From contig CM060834.1 in NCBI GenBank assembly GCA_030762175.1, forward strand, positions 27,601,501 to 27,665,500: a stretch of DNA of 64,000 bases, read 5' to 3'. Under the pieces are notes generated by a model. That model was not told the DNA's origin. It ran no database searches and saw nothing but the letters and a program-made list of their open reading frames with translations. Of this stretch, positions 46,930 to 58,984 are shown one piece after another. This DNA is from Metallyticus violacea. Lineage: Eukaryota; Arthropoda; Insecta; Mantodea; Metallyticidae. Position 1 is the first letter of the stretch. Each line of letters begins with the position of its first letter. A program made the translations under genes and the position numbers.

Positions 46930-47815
46930 CAAAGCTCTCGTTTGGACGCGTGGCTGGCTTAACGAGCATTTGCTTGGTACGGAAGCAAGCTGTTTGCCGG
47001 CGGAGTCGGGTATTCGTAACCCCTTAAATCAAGTACAAAGACTTCTATAGCATTTTTCAACCATACAATGGCATTTCGTGCACAAAATTGGGTTTATCTG
47101 CACTTCGGTATCTATTATTTTGTGTTGCTATGTGGCCATGTAAATAAAATTATGCTTCCTCCGTTAAAAAAAAAAATAATAAAAATAATAACGCGGGTCA
47201 GTGGAGCAATCATTAACATTATCCAAAAGCCAATTACAGGAATTATTCTATTCACATTATCGCGTGGTTGCAGCTCCTTAACACAGTTGTCTTATAGAGT
47301 TTTCTTTTTAAAAGTTTAGTGGCATCCCAAGCAAAGGTTTGCGAATTTCGTGATTCATATGTAACCTTTCTTTGCACTTCGTTCGTTCTAACTTTTCTCC
47401 GATGTCATACAGTTTTTCCTCTGTAAGTACACGGCGTTTTACTTTCGGTTGCTTATCAAGAACAGATCCCGTTTCCCTAAATTTATTCACAAGATTACGA
47501 ATCATTTCTCTGTGGGGTACACGAACAATTAGGCGTCTGTCTATATATCGCCTTCTCGCTTCTCTACATGAATTTGTTATCACTTAGGTATCATACATGA
47601 AGATTCTGTGTGCTAAAGTATATCGACTTTTTGATATTATAGCACCACTATCATATTATAACATTGAAACATGGAGTCTCACAACGTCCAACTCCTGTAC
47701 AGCACAAAGACTTCGCATCAGTACACGGAAAGGCGGTAAAGTGGAGGGGGAAACAGCATCGGTTAAAACAGGCAAATTTCCATTAATCCGGCCACGTGTT
47801 CAAATGAAGACTCTG
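46930..47815 (-). mobile_element. Internally deleted DUF4817 transposon, copy 1
   Basis: Inverted termini bound the element: CTCTCGTTTGGACGCGTGGC at the left and, on the minus strand, GTCTTCATTTGAACACGTGG at the right. TA flanks both ends (46928-46929, 47816-47817). The minus-strand transposase starts near 47583: NSCREARRRYIDRRLIVRVP, NLVNKFRETGSVLDKQPKVK, RRVLTEEKLYDIGEKLERTK (DUF4817 and HTH). It continues through YKTTV, LQPRDNVNRI, a first-Asp region reduced to TEEA, NNRYRSADKPNFVHEMPLYG, and then jumps to 3' non-coding sequence. The second half of the catalytic domain is missing. At 886 bp it matches copy 2 (874 bp). Confidence 0.92.
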
Positions 47816-47817
47816 TA

Positions 47818-49129
47818 GTTACTTCATTTTGCAATGCTCAGTGCTTTAAAAATATTACAACATTCTGCTATTGCCAACTTTGGTTTAATTCAGAACGTTA
47901 TCACTGTTAATTTATTTGAATGCAAACAAATGTATAACAATGTAACAGTAACTTTTACCCTCCTCTAAAACATCTTAATATTGGAACGTAGCTCTACGGG
48001 TTAACCTAACAGGAATTATCGCTTGGCTATGCTTTTAAGAGGACTTACATTAAAGCAGATAAACATCGTCTGTAGGGTAGCACATCTTCGCCACACGTGT
48101 ACTTTTACATTGAACACTTGAACTTTTAGCCAAGAAAGCTGCTTCAGTTTCGTAAATATGCTTTAAAGCATCGCATTGGCTAATACAATGTACAGCAGCA
48201 CAACATTCACTTTATAACTGCTTTCGGCACTGTTCACCTCGAAACTGACTCAATTACCAATATACAGACTCTTTTCTCACACGAGCATGCCATTATTTTA
48301 TTTACAGTCCACGTAATACCGCAATGCATCAATGGACAAAGAAAAAGCATCATATAAATAGGAAGATATTCCTCCATCAGCAAAACTGGGTATTCTTATG
48401 TAGCGTCCCTGTTACTGTCATACTGAGTAATAGAAAAAAAAAAAAACAGGAAATCTGACGAGACTCTGCCATGAAAAGCCCACAGTCTGAAGAGAATCCA
48501 AAACATATCTTACTAGGGTGACAAACTCTGAAAAGACAAAAGAACATATTTATTAGCTTACAATCCTTTAGGAAGTGTATTTCCCTAAGATTGCGTAATA
48601 TGAATACAATTTGGCATTACGAGAAAAGCATCAAGATGTAGGTATTTACACACTTCGCCACTACTTATTCACTTAAACATAGCACTATAGTGCAGTGCAA
48701 TATCATTAAACAGAGAGGCATGTAACATGTAATTGGACTTATTAACTTTACGTATATTAGAGGAAAAGGTGATAATATGACACCCCTCTTTTGTTTCTGA
48801 TTCTTTGACAAGAGGCTATTCCCGTTTTATTTTCACTCGTACGTTAGTAGATAGATAATATGTATGTTAAGTAGCTGTTTATATATTTTATTTATGGTAA
48901 ACATATGTAGCTATTTTCTCACGACCAAATGTGCTGTAAATATGCCCCCCTTCCATTCATTAAGTATAATTACTGCGCAGGATAGAGAAATAAACAAAAT
49001 AAGACTAAATTGAAGGAGTTAAACTATATTTCTGTTTTACTAATGCACATATTTTCTAAAACTGCATAAAAAGATGAAAAACAGCCTTCAGAAGGAAGTC
49101 TATAGACTAATTTCAGTATAATTTACAAT
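47818..49129. other. Unassigned sequence
   Basis: No gene recognised. A-run at about 48434-48447. Confidence 0.4.
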
Positions 49130-49860
49130 AATCGCAAATATAATCTGCTCCTTCAAATCCAACACAGGCCTGTGACACCATATTTTACTTATCTTCTACT
49201 CGGTTTTCTTCCAAAAGTTTTCCATTACAGAAAAAGCTCTGCGTCCTCCTCGTTTGGCGACGGTTCTCGGTTTCAGTGCTTTCAGTAACAATGGACACGT
49301 GATCATCAGAAACTTCAGATGCGTCATATTTATCACGAAGGATTCTTTTCTTTCTTCCTCTTGCATTTTTCGTCTTATTCTGTGCATAAATGAGGCCTAT
49401 CTTTCTTGATCCTGCGTTTCTTCTCCTCCTCTGTTAAATACTTTTTATATGGGGAGACTGTATTAAGGGTTGCTGTGGATGTCTTCCGACCACAGTTCGA
49501 GTCTTCTTCTTTGGCTGAGGATCAGGATACACATGTTCTGGAGAAACATGCCCTTTTAACACTTGAAGTGGGAGAAACATGAAGACTGACAGCAGGTGAC
49601 TCATTTCGTTCAGCAAGTTTATAGGGTCTTTTCTAGTGAAACCGTAATACATGCTTTCCATAACAAGCAGATACTTGACGAGTTCTTCTTCTAACCCAGT
49701 AGGCAAAATTGTCACCCTAACTAACTTGTTAGACACTACATCCTCTGGAGATATCTCCGTTTCTGCAACCAAACGCCGTAAAGCAGTCTTAGGAACTGAA
49801 AACCCCCAAATTTCTTCTTCAAATTTCATTCTCTTGCCCCTAACGGCTTTCTAGTCATAC
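49130..49860 (-). pseudogene. Pogo/Tigger-like transposase with its DDE core deleted
   Basis: The minus strand reads KAVRGKRMKFEEEIWGFSVP, KTALRRLVAETEISPEDVVS, ILPTGLEEELVKYLLVMESM and YYGFTRKD. This is the N-terminal HTH plus the start of the CENP-B-like DNA-binding region of pogo-type transposases. The frame then jumps to the far C-terminus: HVSPEHVYPDPQPKKKTRT, a stop, basic tail sequence (KNARGRKKRIL), then SFFCNGKLLEEN and ACVGFEGADYICDYC, a decayed Cys-rich zinc-binding tail. The DDE domain of about 200 residues is missing, so the copy descends from an internally deleted element. The first 131 codons are open, but downstream stops argue against a domesticated gene. Confidence 0.85.
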
Positions 49861-52281
49861 CTGAAATAATACACTTTCATCACTTGGTATTTAAGAGAGG
49901 TGCGTGTACCATGTTAAACATAACCTAAAAGAAATGCATTTTCTACAAGCTGTATAGAATTTCAAGTTAATTACTAATAAAACTAGTTCGTGTACTACGT
50001 TTCTGGAAGCACAAGATTCTCAGTAGTAAATAAACCATGAAATAATATGCAGTTCATTACCTATCAACAATGACTGCAATAAAACAGAAAATCGCAAAAT
50101 ATGTCTACAATACTTGCACGGAGAGCTCAGCAGCACAACTAGGCAATCACCATAACAATAGTTTGAATCAGCATTCATAGATATCAGCATAATACAAGAC
50201 CAAAAATGCAGGGATGTCATATTACAACCGGGAGCCATATTACCACCTTCTCCTTTAATATCTTAAGGTGATTACCTCAAGAATAAAATAACATCCTCAA
50301 TTGTGGGCTAGCTGGATTCTGGTTAATTCAACAGTACATTTTGGAAATCTGTGATCCAAAGAAAAATGCACGACGACATAGGAAGCCTTAACTCCACCTC
50401 CTGTTGCGGAGCTCAAGGATTTTACTGATATTATAAAATGTTTTCTGTGTGAGGTTGCCGGAATGATAAGAGGAAGGAAATACTTCCATTTTTTTCTTGT
50501 GTCTTCTTAGAAAAGCGTAATACTAAAAGGTTCCTGCCTATAAAACTGTACTCTGCATTGCATTTTCATAAGAATGAGAACAACCTGCCTCTTTCGTGTA
50601 TGGTTTTATTATGATTATGTGCTCTAAGATGCCTTTACAACTCTGCCTGTGTTTTTATTCAAGTTTCCTGCTACAATATGGCAGCCAATATTTGCAAACA
50701 GTGCTTCTCTGGCGAAGCTAACACTCTTCCACATTCTCAACCATGTACTTGAATATCAGTCCTCTCTTTCATACCAAGCAGTGACGGCTACTCTTTAAAA
50801 CTCTTCTTTGCTTCGCTTTTGCACTTGGAAAAAACTGTACAAGCAAGGCGTTGAGATGTATTTGTGAACATTCCGAAAGATACAAATGAAGTAACATGTT
50901 TTATAACAGCTGGATAGTTGAAGGAAACTGAGCCCAACCACACTTGTAGAATATATGCAACATTTGGGGAGATAGGCACTTATAATCACCAATGAAAGAG
51001 ATATAGCTAAATAAAAACAACATTTAACTAAAGACTTTCTCAAATACAGTGAGACTATTTGTATTACGGGCTGACTGAGCACGATAGATGCTGCAGAAGT
51101 GCTGCCGCCACAACCGGGAAAAGGAAGACAAGGGTCGTCGCGCATAAGTAGCATTACATTTCATTATTTATATAATTACTGAAAATATTAATTGATTCTG
51201 TATTTAAAACGGATAATAATAAACACTAACTTGTGTTATGAGAGATGCTGATAAAGGGTGCTCCTCAGGGGCAATACATTGCTTCTTGTCATTGAGAAAT
51301 TCTGTCCCTCGTAATTTTATAATAAGTTGGCAGACGAACAATTTCTCTACCTATAACACGATTATCAGGGTACTTTCTTGCGAATCGCCTTAGTCATCTC
51401 CAAAAAAAAAAAAAAAAAAAAAAAAATAAAGATTTTCTTTATATATCATACATAATAATCCTTTCATCAAGATTGTACTTAGGTGGTGGCATAACTAAAG
51501 AAGAACCAATAGCACAGAACTTACACACAATGTAAGCACTGACCCACATGCATTCGCTGAAAAAGCCTCTCTAAAACTAACTACAAGCTGCTATATGCAC
51601 ATGCATCATAAGGCCCTAACATTTGGCACTCTCCCAATACACAGCCACGTTGTTTTTGCCATAGAAAGTCATACATTTGCTTTGCGCTGGGACAAGAAAA
51701 CTGGGCAAGAGGGGAAACAACATGATACAAAGAGTAAAGGCTGAAGTTATGGCTTATACACAAACATGTGTTCACTGGATAAAATCATTCCAAATTTTCA
51801 CTTTGTGTAGCGTAATATAAATTCTGTATTCATCAATTCTCACTACCTTTGACAGTGGAGATTTAAAATATTCTTGCTAGATTTCTTTAGAAGTAACCAG
51901 GAATTTTGAATCAATATATCCTGCAACCATTTGAACAGAGACTAGCACAAATTTCTTTCTACGGATCCCGGTTCTGTGGTCGACACGTTTTGTTCTATTA
52001 TATTAGCTCTACTTTGTAAGCCTGTCGATTAACGTACTTTTCGTTTTCCTGCTTGTGAATATTTTGATACTGCAGAAGCTAAGAACAGTAATAGGCAGCT
52101 AACTCTTTCAGAGTGTGCAGAAAAAGTTTATCTTGAGATATATCGGATGAGGGATGGAGCATTACATCCAAAACAGGGGCTTGCTTGGTTTAATTAGGCG
52201 AGAGGAGATTCACTAAAGTAACAGACAGAGAGGGTATGAGAAACTTCCCTACAAGTGCGGAGAAAAAATCTTGTGGGCATA
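49861..52281. other. Unassigned sequence
   Basis: No gene identified. The 119-codon minus frame at 50795-51154 begins in a GC-richer patch but has no motif. On the minus strand near 51300-51400 a 34-residue open run (RRFARKYPDNRVIGREIVRL) vaguely resembles transposase DNA-binding regions. An A-run spans 51401-51426. Confidence 0.4.
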
Positions 52282-52293
52282 TTCTGGCATACT

Positions 52294-52888
52294 AAAATAA
52301 AATAAAAATAAATAAATATAAAATCTCTAATAATACATTTTCTACACCGAAATGTATATTCCAGATATTTTATTCTTTATTTGAAAACTTACATGTTTAC
52401 ATTTGTTACATTATTATTGTTCAGATTTATCTAAATCTAAAAACAAACTGAAATAAAAGACGATTAAAATAATTATTATAATAAATCGATATAGGGAAAA
52501 ATTACTATAAGAATATCTAATTTAACATATACAATAAGACATATACATAAAACTAAACTAAATTATAAATCCCCATTCATGCTGGAAGCAAGTACTGACC
52601 TACAACTGGTAGCACCTGTTAAGACAAAAATACAAATACAAAACAACACTATTATTTACTTACTAAATTAGAACAAAACTGTTCCACCGGTTTCCGGCGA
52701 AAGTGTGCACTGGTATTTTGTACAATTATAATTTCCCTTATATTTCTTTCTTCTGTATCACAAATACGTTACGTAAATTTAATTTAATTCTTGTTAATTA
52801 TATATAAAACAAATTTAACTATTTACTGTACAGTTTCTACCTTAAAACCTAGTTTAATTTGAAAGTTACCTTCCCTTTAAGTATACTA

Positions 52889-52946
<58 letters not shown>

Positions 52947-53060
52947 TCTAGTTACTTTTTATTAATAAAAGTTTTATAAGTTTAATATTGCTCACTTAGC
53001 TTTAACCATTACCTTCTTATTTTTATCTTAATATTTCACTTCACTAGAGTTTTTGTGTTT
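52294..53060 (-). mobile_element. Uncharacterised ~0.8-kb retroposon, copy 2, perfect 12-bp duplication
   Basis: Perfect TTCTGGCATACT flanks lie at 52282-52293 and 53061-53072, defining a 767-bp insertion colinear with 28648-29460. On the minus strand the unit ends with AATAAA-like signals (plus reading TTCTTTATTTGAAA at 52370) and a simple T/A-rich tail next to the left flank, as in retroposons. No reading frame longer than about 60 codons, no polymerase motif and no A/B boxes were recognised. Confidence 0.85.
52891..52944. repeat. (ATT)n microsatellite inside the retroposon
   Basis: Pure run of about 18 units at the same position as in copy 1. Confidence 0.96.
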
Positions 53061-53072
53061 TTCTGGCATACT

Positions 53073-53383
53073 GCAAGGGAACGGAGGAATGGAGAAAGAG
53101 ATATCTACAGGCCCCATTTGTTAACGGGAGGGAGGGCATGGACTTTGCTGGCAGAGAGAAAAGAGGAGGCAGGAGTAGATAAATTTTTAAACAAAGTGTG
53201 GAGGCTCAAATCAGATGAGGCATACAACCGGGGAGGGGGGAGGGAGGATAAGGCAACAGGGGTCATAATATTTTTTTGAATTATTTGTATATATGTTTCT
53301 TTGCTTTACTGTTTATTTTATTTATATATTTAAAAAGTTAAATGTTGATTAAGTTAAATCACGTTCTTGTATTTCCTAATGTA
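53073..53383. other. Unassigned purine-rich sequence
   Basis: A G/A-rich patch (53080-53260) with a 74-codon frame has no recognised motif. Confidence 0.4.
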
Positions 53384-53394
53384 TGGGGAAAGCA

Positions 53395-53658
53395 TGATAT
53401 GAATGGTGTTTAACGCCCGTTTTTACTGCTGAAGCACCACAGGCGGTGGACACTGAGATACATGAGATGAAATGATAAATTGGAAAGTATATTTTTTTTA
53501 AAGGAAGGAAGCGTTCCAGGCCTAAGTTTAGGGTAACTCCCCGACATTTATGAGGACTGAGGAAAACCTGGAAAAAACCTCAGTCAGGGAGGACGTTCCT
53601 GGCGGTATTCAAACCTCACGAGTCCGCGCCTTAACGACCTCGGCCACCCGTGGCGGTT
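53395..53658 (-). mobile_element. SINE-B copy, full length with 11-bp duplication
   Basis: Complete minus-strand copy ending in the CCACGGGTGGC head, with small deletions in the body and in the B-box region. Flanks TGGGGAAAGCA (53384-53394) and TGGGGAAAGTA (53659-53669) match at 10 of 11 positions. Confidence 0.94.
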
Positions 53659-53744
53659 TGGGGAAAGTACATACTGTCCCAGGACCCATGCAATGTGGAT
53701 GAGTTAGATATGTAACAAATATGTTTTGTAAATAAATACACTAC

Positions 53745-54240
53745 TATTGCTGAACAAGCTTCTAAGTATTAACGCTGTGGAAGCATCGAGTTATCGAGCA
53801 ATGTTAATGCCATCAGATTTCTCAGTTATGTCACAGGTACGCGTACACGTTCTCCATCACTTTTGGAAACATGAGAGAATTCTGTTGTCTCTAATCGTTC
53901 CTGTCGCGGCATATCCACAAGTTTTAAGATGAGCCAGCAACTTCGAACCAGAATAAGATGTCCAAATATTTTGGAGGGTCAAGAAGCTCACTCAAGATCA
54001 TGTTTACTTTTGGAGCAGCATTGCCACATTTGTAAATGTCAAGTTTTACAAGATAGCTCGAGTGAGTGAGACTTTATAGCCAAAGCTAATAGACTTGTCA
54101 CGAAGGCTGTGTACAGGATTATAAACATCTGACAGTTCTTCAGATTTGAGAATGTCCAGTTTTTTCTGGAGTGTTGTGTCTCTTTTATAACCAATATAGG
54201 CCATATTTAAGATAGCACAAACACGAACATGCAATGCTCG
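53745..54240 (-). pseudogene. piggyBac-type transposase fragment
   Basis: The minus strand reads KSISFGYKVSLTRAIL (compare the KPxKxGYK block of piggyBac transposases) near 54060-54110, then in other frames SYSGSKLLAHLKTCGYAATG and TGTIRDNRI at about 53870-53960. It continues with CDITEKSDGINIAR and TALILRSL-like residues, in the place of the usual DNNxxVxxWxDNxxVxxxS. The LLxxLKxxGxxATGTIRxNR block is diagnostic for piggyBac proteins. Stops and frameshifts separate the blocks and no TTAA-flanked termini were identified. Confidence 0.75.
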
Positions 54241-54709
54241 AACGCTGCATAACTTGCTCAGATGAACGCATTATGTTTTCAACTCAGTTTAGGTATAATA
54301 TATAGTGTATTTTCATAGTACAATAAAAATAAATTATTTCGGAATATGTTAAATCGTATAATACACAATGAAGACATAAACATAAACGTAACAGTAACAT
54401 TATCTCATCTTTCATCTGCATGTCGGGATGTCACAACAACTGATCAGGGCAGAAGCATAACAATATGAGTGAACAGGGTTGCCACGTCATTCTTTAACTG
54501 ATGTTTATAACCGACAATGCTTTCCAGAATTATACAAACCATATACAAAGTGGTAACCATATTGATGTGGGCACTCACAGAGTTAAAGAGTTAAGGAACC
54601 TTCAACACACTCCATGAAGAATTGACAGATGTTCACTATATTCCAAGTTAGTCAATAGTCTAGTGTGCTATATTTTTAAAAATATACAGTACCCACAATA
54701 ATCATATTC
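54241..54709. other. Unassigned sequence
   Basis: Nothing recognised between the piggyBac remnant and a SINE-A. Confidence 0.4.
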
Positions 54710-54726
54710 ATGGTATAATTATAAAA

Positions 54727-54912
54727 AATTCCTCCTGAAGGAAAGTAAAGTTGTGGGTTCCATGTCGTAGATTTACGGCATGTAAAAAAGCTCAAGTGTG
54801 AAAGAAAAGACTTCTAAGCAAAATTTTTATCGGCCGTTTCAAGTCCAGAATTGAATGGGACACTGATGACTTGAGGTGTTAAAGAGCGTTGATAAATAAA
54901 CCAAATCAACAA
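54727..54912 (+). mobile_element. SINE-A copy, 5'-truncated, 17-bp duplication
   Basis: The copy lacks the tRNA-like head and starts within the body (CCTGAAGGAAAGTAAAG). It retains the AAAGAAAAGACTTCTAAGC region and GACACTGATGACTTGAGGTG hairpin, and ends TTGATAAATAAACCAAATC. It is flanked by ATGGTATAATTATAAAA (54710-54726) and ATGGTATAATAATAAAA (54913-54929), 16 of 17 identical, a clear mark of LINE-mediated insertion. Confidence 0.93.
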
Positions 54913-55474
54913 ATGGTATAATAATAAAATAATTCACTACTCCTCCCATCCTAATATTTTGTGTGAGAAGAGGAATATATTGACAATAACTTCATCAAAT
55001 TTCAGGAGAATTATATAGAAGCTCCCTCTATGTTGTGTACTAAGAAGAAATGAATTAAACCATTGGATAGTAACTTTAGATACAACCTGTATTTTCCTAT
55101 TGACTTATTCAAACGTAATAACTAATTGCAATAATATGTTTTGCGTTTTTATGAAAGTCTGAATCGATATGGTTTCATGGTGTGTTGGTATTTCATGGAA
55201 TGACTCAATGTGATCTGTCTCCTTTTTTGAAAATGTTTGAAAATGTTCTTGTGGTATATACCTACTAATCCAACAATGAAATCCGGTCTTACAGAATGGG
55301 AGGGGGGCTGTGTCGAGTGTTTCCTGCCCATATGAAACTCTTCAAATCGTAAGGTTTCCTAAACATAAATGCCAAACAGTTTTTTTATTTATTTTTTTTA
55401 CTTTTTTTTTTATCCGAACCCATTAAACAGACTGCAAGACTGAGTTTAAACCCACACACTATAAATCATTTCAC

Positions 55475-55740
55475 CACCAACACGGTTGGCTGAAGTCGTT
55501 AAGACACAGACCTGCGAGTGGGATGTCTGGGGTTCAATTTGCTCCAGGACCGTTTTTTTTTTTTTTTTTTTTTTTTCCCAGTCGTCATAACTGGCAAATG
55601 CCGCGGAGATATTCTAAACTTAGGCCTGGGACGTTATCTTACTTAAAAAAATCTCTTTCCCAAATTATTAATTCATCCCATGTATTATCAGTGTTCGCCG
55701 CTTGTGGTGCCTCAGAAGTAAAATCGAGATTTGATTACTA
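55475..55740 (+). mobile_element. SINE-B copy with internal T expansion
   Basis: Plus-strand head ACACGGTTGGCTGAAGTCGT, B-box region GGTTCAATTTGCTCC, then a run of about 23 T residues (55554-55576) where other copies have a short T run. The body (CTTAGGCCTGGGACG) and diverged 3' end follow. Confidence 0.9.
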
Positions 55741-55924
55741 TTAAAAAATAGCATTTTTTCTTCTTCTTTTTCTTTAAGGTGAACCAAATATCCTTTCCGA
55801 TCACACAGGAACAGTCATTCGTTCTAATAAGTCCACTTCTTAATGACCAGGTGTTCAGTTCTATCTTCTTAACCATCACTTCCCATTCCAAAAATAGCCA
55901 TAACAATCTTATTTTCTTTCTGTA

Positions 55925-56130
55925 ATCTTATCCTTTAAATAAATAATATATAATTCCTTTCTAGTTACATCATTATGTATTTCGTCTGGCCGTGTACACT
56001 CAGCCACCCTCCTTAGAAATCTCATCTCAGCTGACTCAATCTATCTCCGGCGTGATCTTGTCAATATCCAGTTTTCTAATCCATACTTCAATTTTAGCAT
56101 TGCCATAACTTTATAAAACGTTTAATGTTA
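55925..56130 (-). pseudogene. LINE reverse transcriptase C-terminal fragment
   Basis: The minus strand reads TFYKVMAMLKLKYGLENWIL, a stop, then IESAEMRFLRRVAECTRPDE and IHNDVTRKEL. This is the block following the reverse transcriptase in insect LINEs (FYKVMAxPTLLYGSExW, AEMRFLRRVxGxTRxDRIRNxDIRxEL). Only about 65 residues remain. Confidence 0.88.
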
Positions 56131-58315
56131 TATATAGTATGTTTTATTGCTCTACACATATATTGAAATTTTCCAAATTTGTTTTGAACATTTTCATATG
56201 TTAATAATAATAAAAATGATCACTTATCCTTTATCTGTTATTAATTTTTATTTAAGATCTTCCGGAAATCTTACCTAAAATGCCATTACTGGCGACATTT
56301 TCTAATGCACTATAGATTATTTTGGAAACTTTTCAGTAAACCTGGTCAGTACCGTTACATAGCAGGGATATCCAGTGCATCAAAATCTCACTTATACGCA
56401 CTGTTTATCGAGTTTAAATGACTCCATTCCTCACATATATCATAAGTTACTGTTCCTTGTCTATCATATGACTTCAATAAACGCGAACAAATTTTCAGTT
56501 TGAAAAACATGTTTGAAGAGTCGTGTTTTTTTTTTTTTCCTGTTCTTTGTTAATGTGTTTGTGCTTTATAAAAAGTGCTGTATATATTAAGAAATATGGC
56601 GTAATGTGTTAGCAATAGATACAAAATAACAAAATAGCACAATTTAAAGTATGTAGTAAAAGGAACGGACCAACCTTATCTAGCAAGTGTATATACGTTA
56701 AAAAAATTAATCGCTTATATCAAAATAAATAATAAAAATTTTACAATTTGCGTCCAAACTTGTAACTGGGGGTAGTTTAGAGAAAAAAAAAAGTATCAGA
56801 GACGCAAATGACAATGCATTTTATGGTAACATTGCCTTATAGAAACCTTTAAATTTTTTGCACTCTAGGATGCTTAGATTCGGCCATCCAAACTATAGCT
56901 GGACCCAATTATTTGGATAACCGAAACTCTGCTCTTTATTTTGACTATCTAGTGTAAAAGAAATAGCTAAAGATAATCTGAACAAGGAGTAAAAATTGTT
57001 TTGATGTATACTGAAGTGAAAAGAGTATACAAGCTCCGACTTCCGTGTTTACCCTCTCTCGCTTCCTCAGGGTATGTTAGCCTAGCACAGGACAGTATGG
57101 CTGGTTTGGAACATATCCCCACCTTTCAAAATTAGTAATATGTTTATATTGGCATGCATCCGACTGGGTTTACCCCCACCTCTTTAGCTTTCCACTCTCA
57201 ACATTAGCACAGCGTCAATAATTCATGAAGACCACATTTTCCTCTTTCCCCCTCTCTCCCATCCCTCCCTCGCTGTCCTCGGCAACTGTATTTTATTTAT
57301 TTGTCGACCGTTTGCTATGCATAGTCATACATATTTGCGTTAAATTACTTCACCAATTATTTATAGATACAAAATTATAGTTTACAAAGATTTAGAACCA
57401 TTACTTCCTTTGAATGAAATAGAATTTAATAATATTGGAATATATTACTTAACTAGATGTTTAAATACACCCAACGAACCGTTTAAACTAGTGAATTGAA
57501 AATGGATATAAATGTGAATTATGAGAGTAGATAACGCAGTGGTGTTTAATTAAGCTGTAACAACTTCAGAATTATGGCATGGCGAAATAAAGAAATGAAA
57601 ATTATGGTAGCTTGGCAGTTATGAATGTGAGCCAAACTATTGCAAAGTTACTGAATGTGTTCGTATATTGACATAATCACTGCAAGTACTAGAAACAAGA
57701 CAAAAACAAAATTAAAGTATTGGTACTTCCAATAAAAATCATAAAAATTGCATACGAAGCAAAAAAAAAAAAAAAAACTATTCTCTGTCGAGTGCAGTAA
57801 ATTTTGAATAGTTCCTTGATTAGAAATAGTTAAAAAATGATTTCTGATAATGTTATATCCACTGGCATATTTCTTTCAGAATTTTGGATTAGTTAATGAT
57901 GCTCTCTCGAACAGTACCAACAGCTGAAATTTACACCTCCGCAGCCCTTTGGAAAAATACAGTCATTCACAAAAAAAAAACAAAAAAAAAAACAAATAAT
58001 TAGTGTATTAGTTTCATTTAGGCCTCTGTTTAGAAAGGGCATTTCAAATTTTTGCAACAGTCTATGTACTAGATAATAAATGTAAAACTGCAACCAATAT
58101 GGTTGGTAACAGTGGACTTTAAGCTATAAAAATGTACATTTTGCAAGTTTTAACTTGATTTTAATAAAAAAAAAACCATTGAATTCCACCGTTTGATCAA
58201 TATCTGATGTACAACCGTAAACACAAGGGTAATTAAAATATAAACCTGATTTTTATAATAAATTAAATAATTAAATAAAGTTGACTTACGAATTTGTAGA
58301 TAATGTAGACATACC
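56131..58315. other. Unassigned AT-rich sequence
   Basis: No gene recognised. A-runs occur at 57760-57777 and 57970-57995. Confidence 0.4.
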
Positions 58316-58540
58316 AACAGAACAGAAATCAGGAATTATTGAAATCAAATGTGCAGACTGTGATCAGAAATAAATAGGAAAAACGAAGAGAAATTTGAAA
58401 ATTCGGAGAAAAGAACACTTTAGTAATATTCGTTTTAAGCAAATTGATAAATTAGTAACGTTGGCCGACCCAAAAGAAGATGGACAGAGCAGTTCTAAAT
58501 TGTGGGACCGGAACAAGCCAATAAAGGCTTAAACCGTGAT

Positions 58541-58592
<52 letters not shown>

Positions 58593-58710
58593 AAATTAGT
58601 AGTGGCAGCTCACTTTTGGATCAAAAGTCAATTAAATCAGAGTGTGCTGAAGTGCTGAAAGAGCTTCACAACCCAATAGAACTATCCAATTTGGAAAAAA
58701 AACCATTCTA
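58316..58710 (+). pseudogene. Penelope-like element GIY-YIG endonuclease remnant
   Basis: After removal of a nested 132-bp insertion the plus strand reads SGIIEIKCADCDQK (then a stop where Tyr is expected), IGKTKRNLKIRRKEHFSNIR, FKQIDKLVVAAHFWIKS and, in a shifted frame, LLKELHNPIELSNLEKKP. The pattern (S)GxYxIxCxxCxxxYIGxTxRxxxxRxxEH is the GIY-YIG domain at the C-terminus of Penelope-like retroelements. The reverse transcriptase part is not recognisable upstream. The stop at the YIG Tyr and the insertion make it inactive. Confidence 0.85.
58458..58589 (+). mobile_element. Truncated LINE 3' end with (TGA)n tail
   Basis: The insert is flanked by perfect GATAAATTAGTA at 58446-58457 and 58590-58601. 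It encodes GRPKRRWTEQF followed by a stop, the extreme C-terminus typical of an insect non-LTR polymerase, then about 40 bp of 3' UTR and a TGA tandem tail of about 16 units. Confidence 0.92.
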
Positions 58711-58984
58711 AAAATGAGAAAATCTTAATGAATTGTGATGTTTCACCCCGTGGATGAAGTTCGTACTAGAACTACCAGAGAGCGACACAGAGTCACCTTG
58801 GGATCCAGCCATCGCTTCGAATAGTAGTCGGTCAACAGCTGATGTTGGGAGCGATTGATGTCCTAGTGCCGTGTATGTGGAGTTAGTGTGAACATGTTTA
58901 TTACACTAGTGTAGGATAAATTTAATAATATTTCACTTTTCTAAATACTTTTTCCATTTACAAACACACTTTTATCAGCGAAAT

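Noticed and set aside
51300..51400. Possible transposase DNA-binding fragment (RRFARKYPDNRVIGREIVRL)
   Set aside because: Only 34 residues without further motifs. Similarity to DUF4817-type regions is too weak to annotate.
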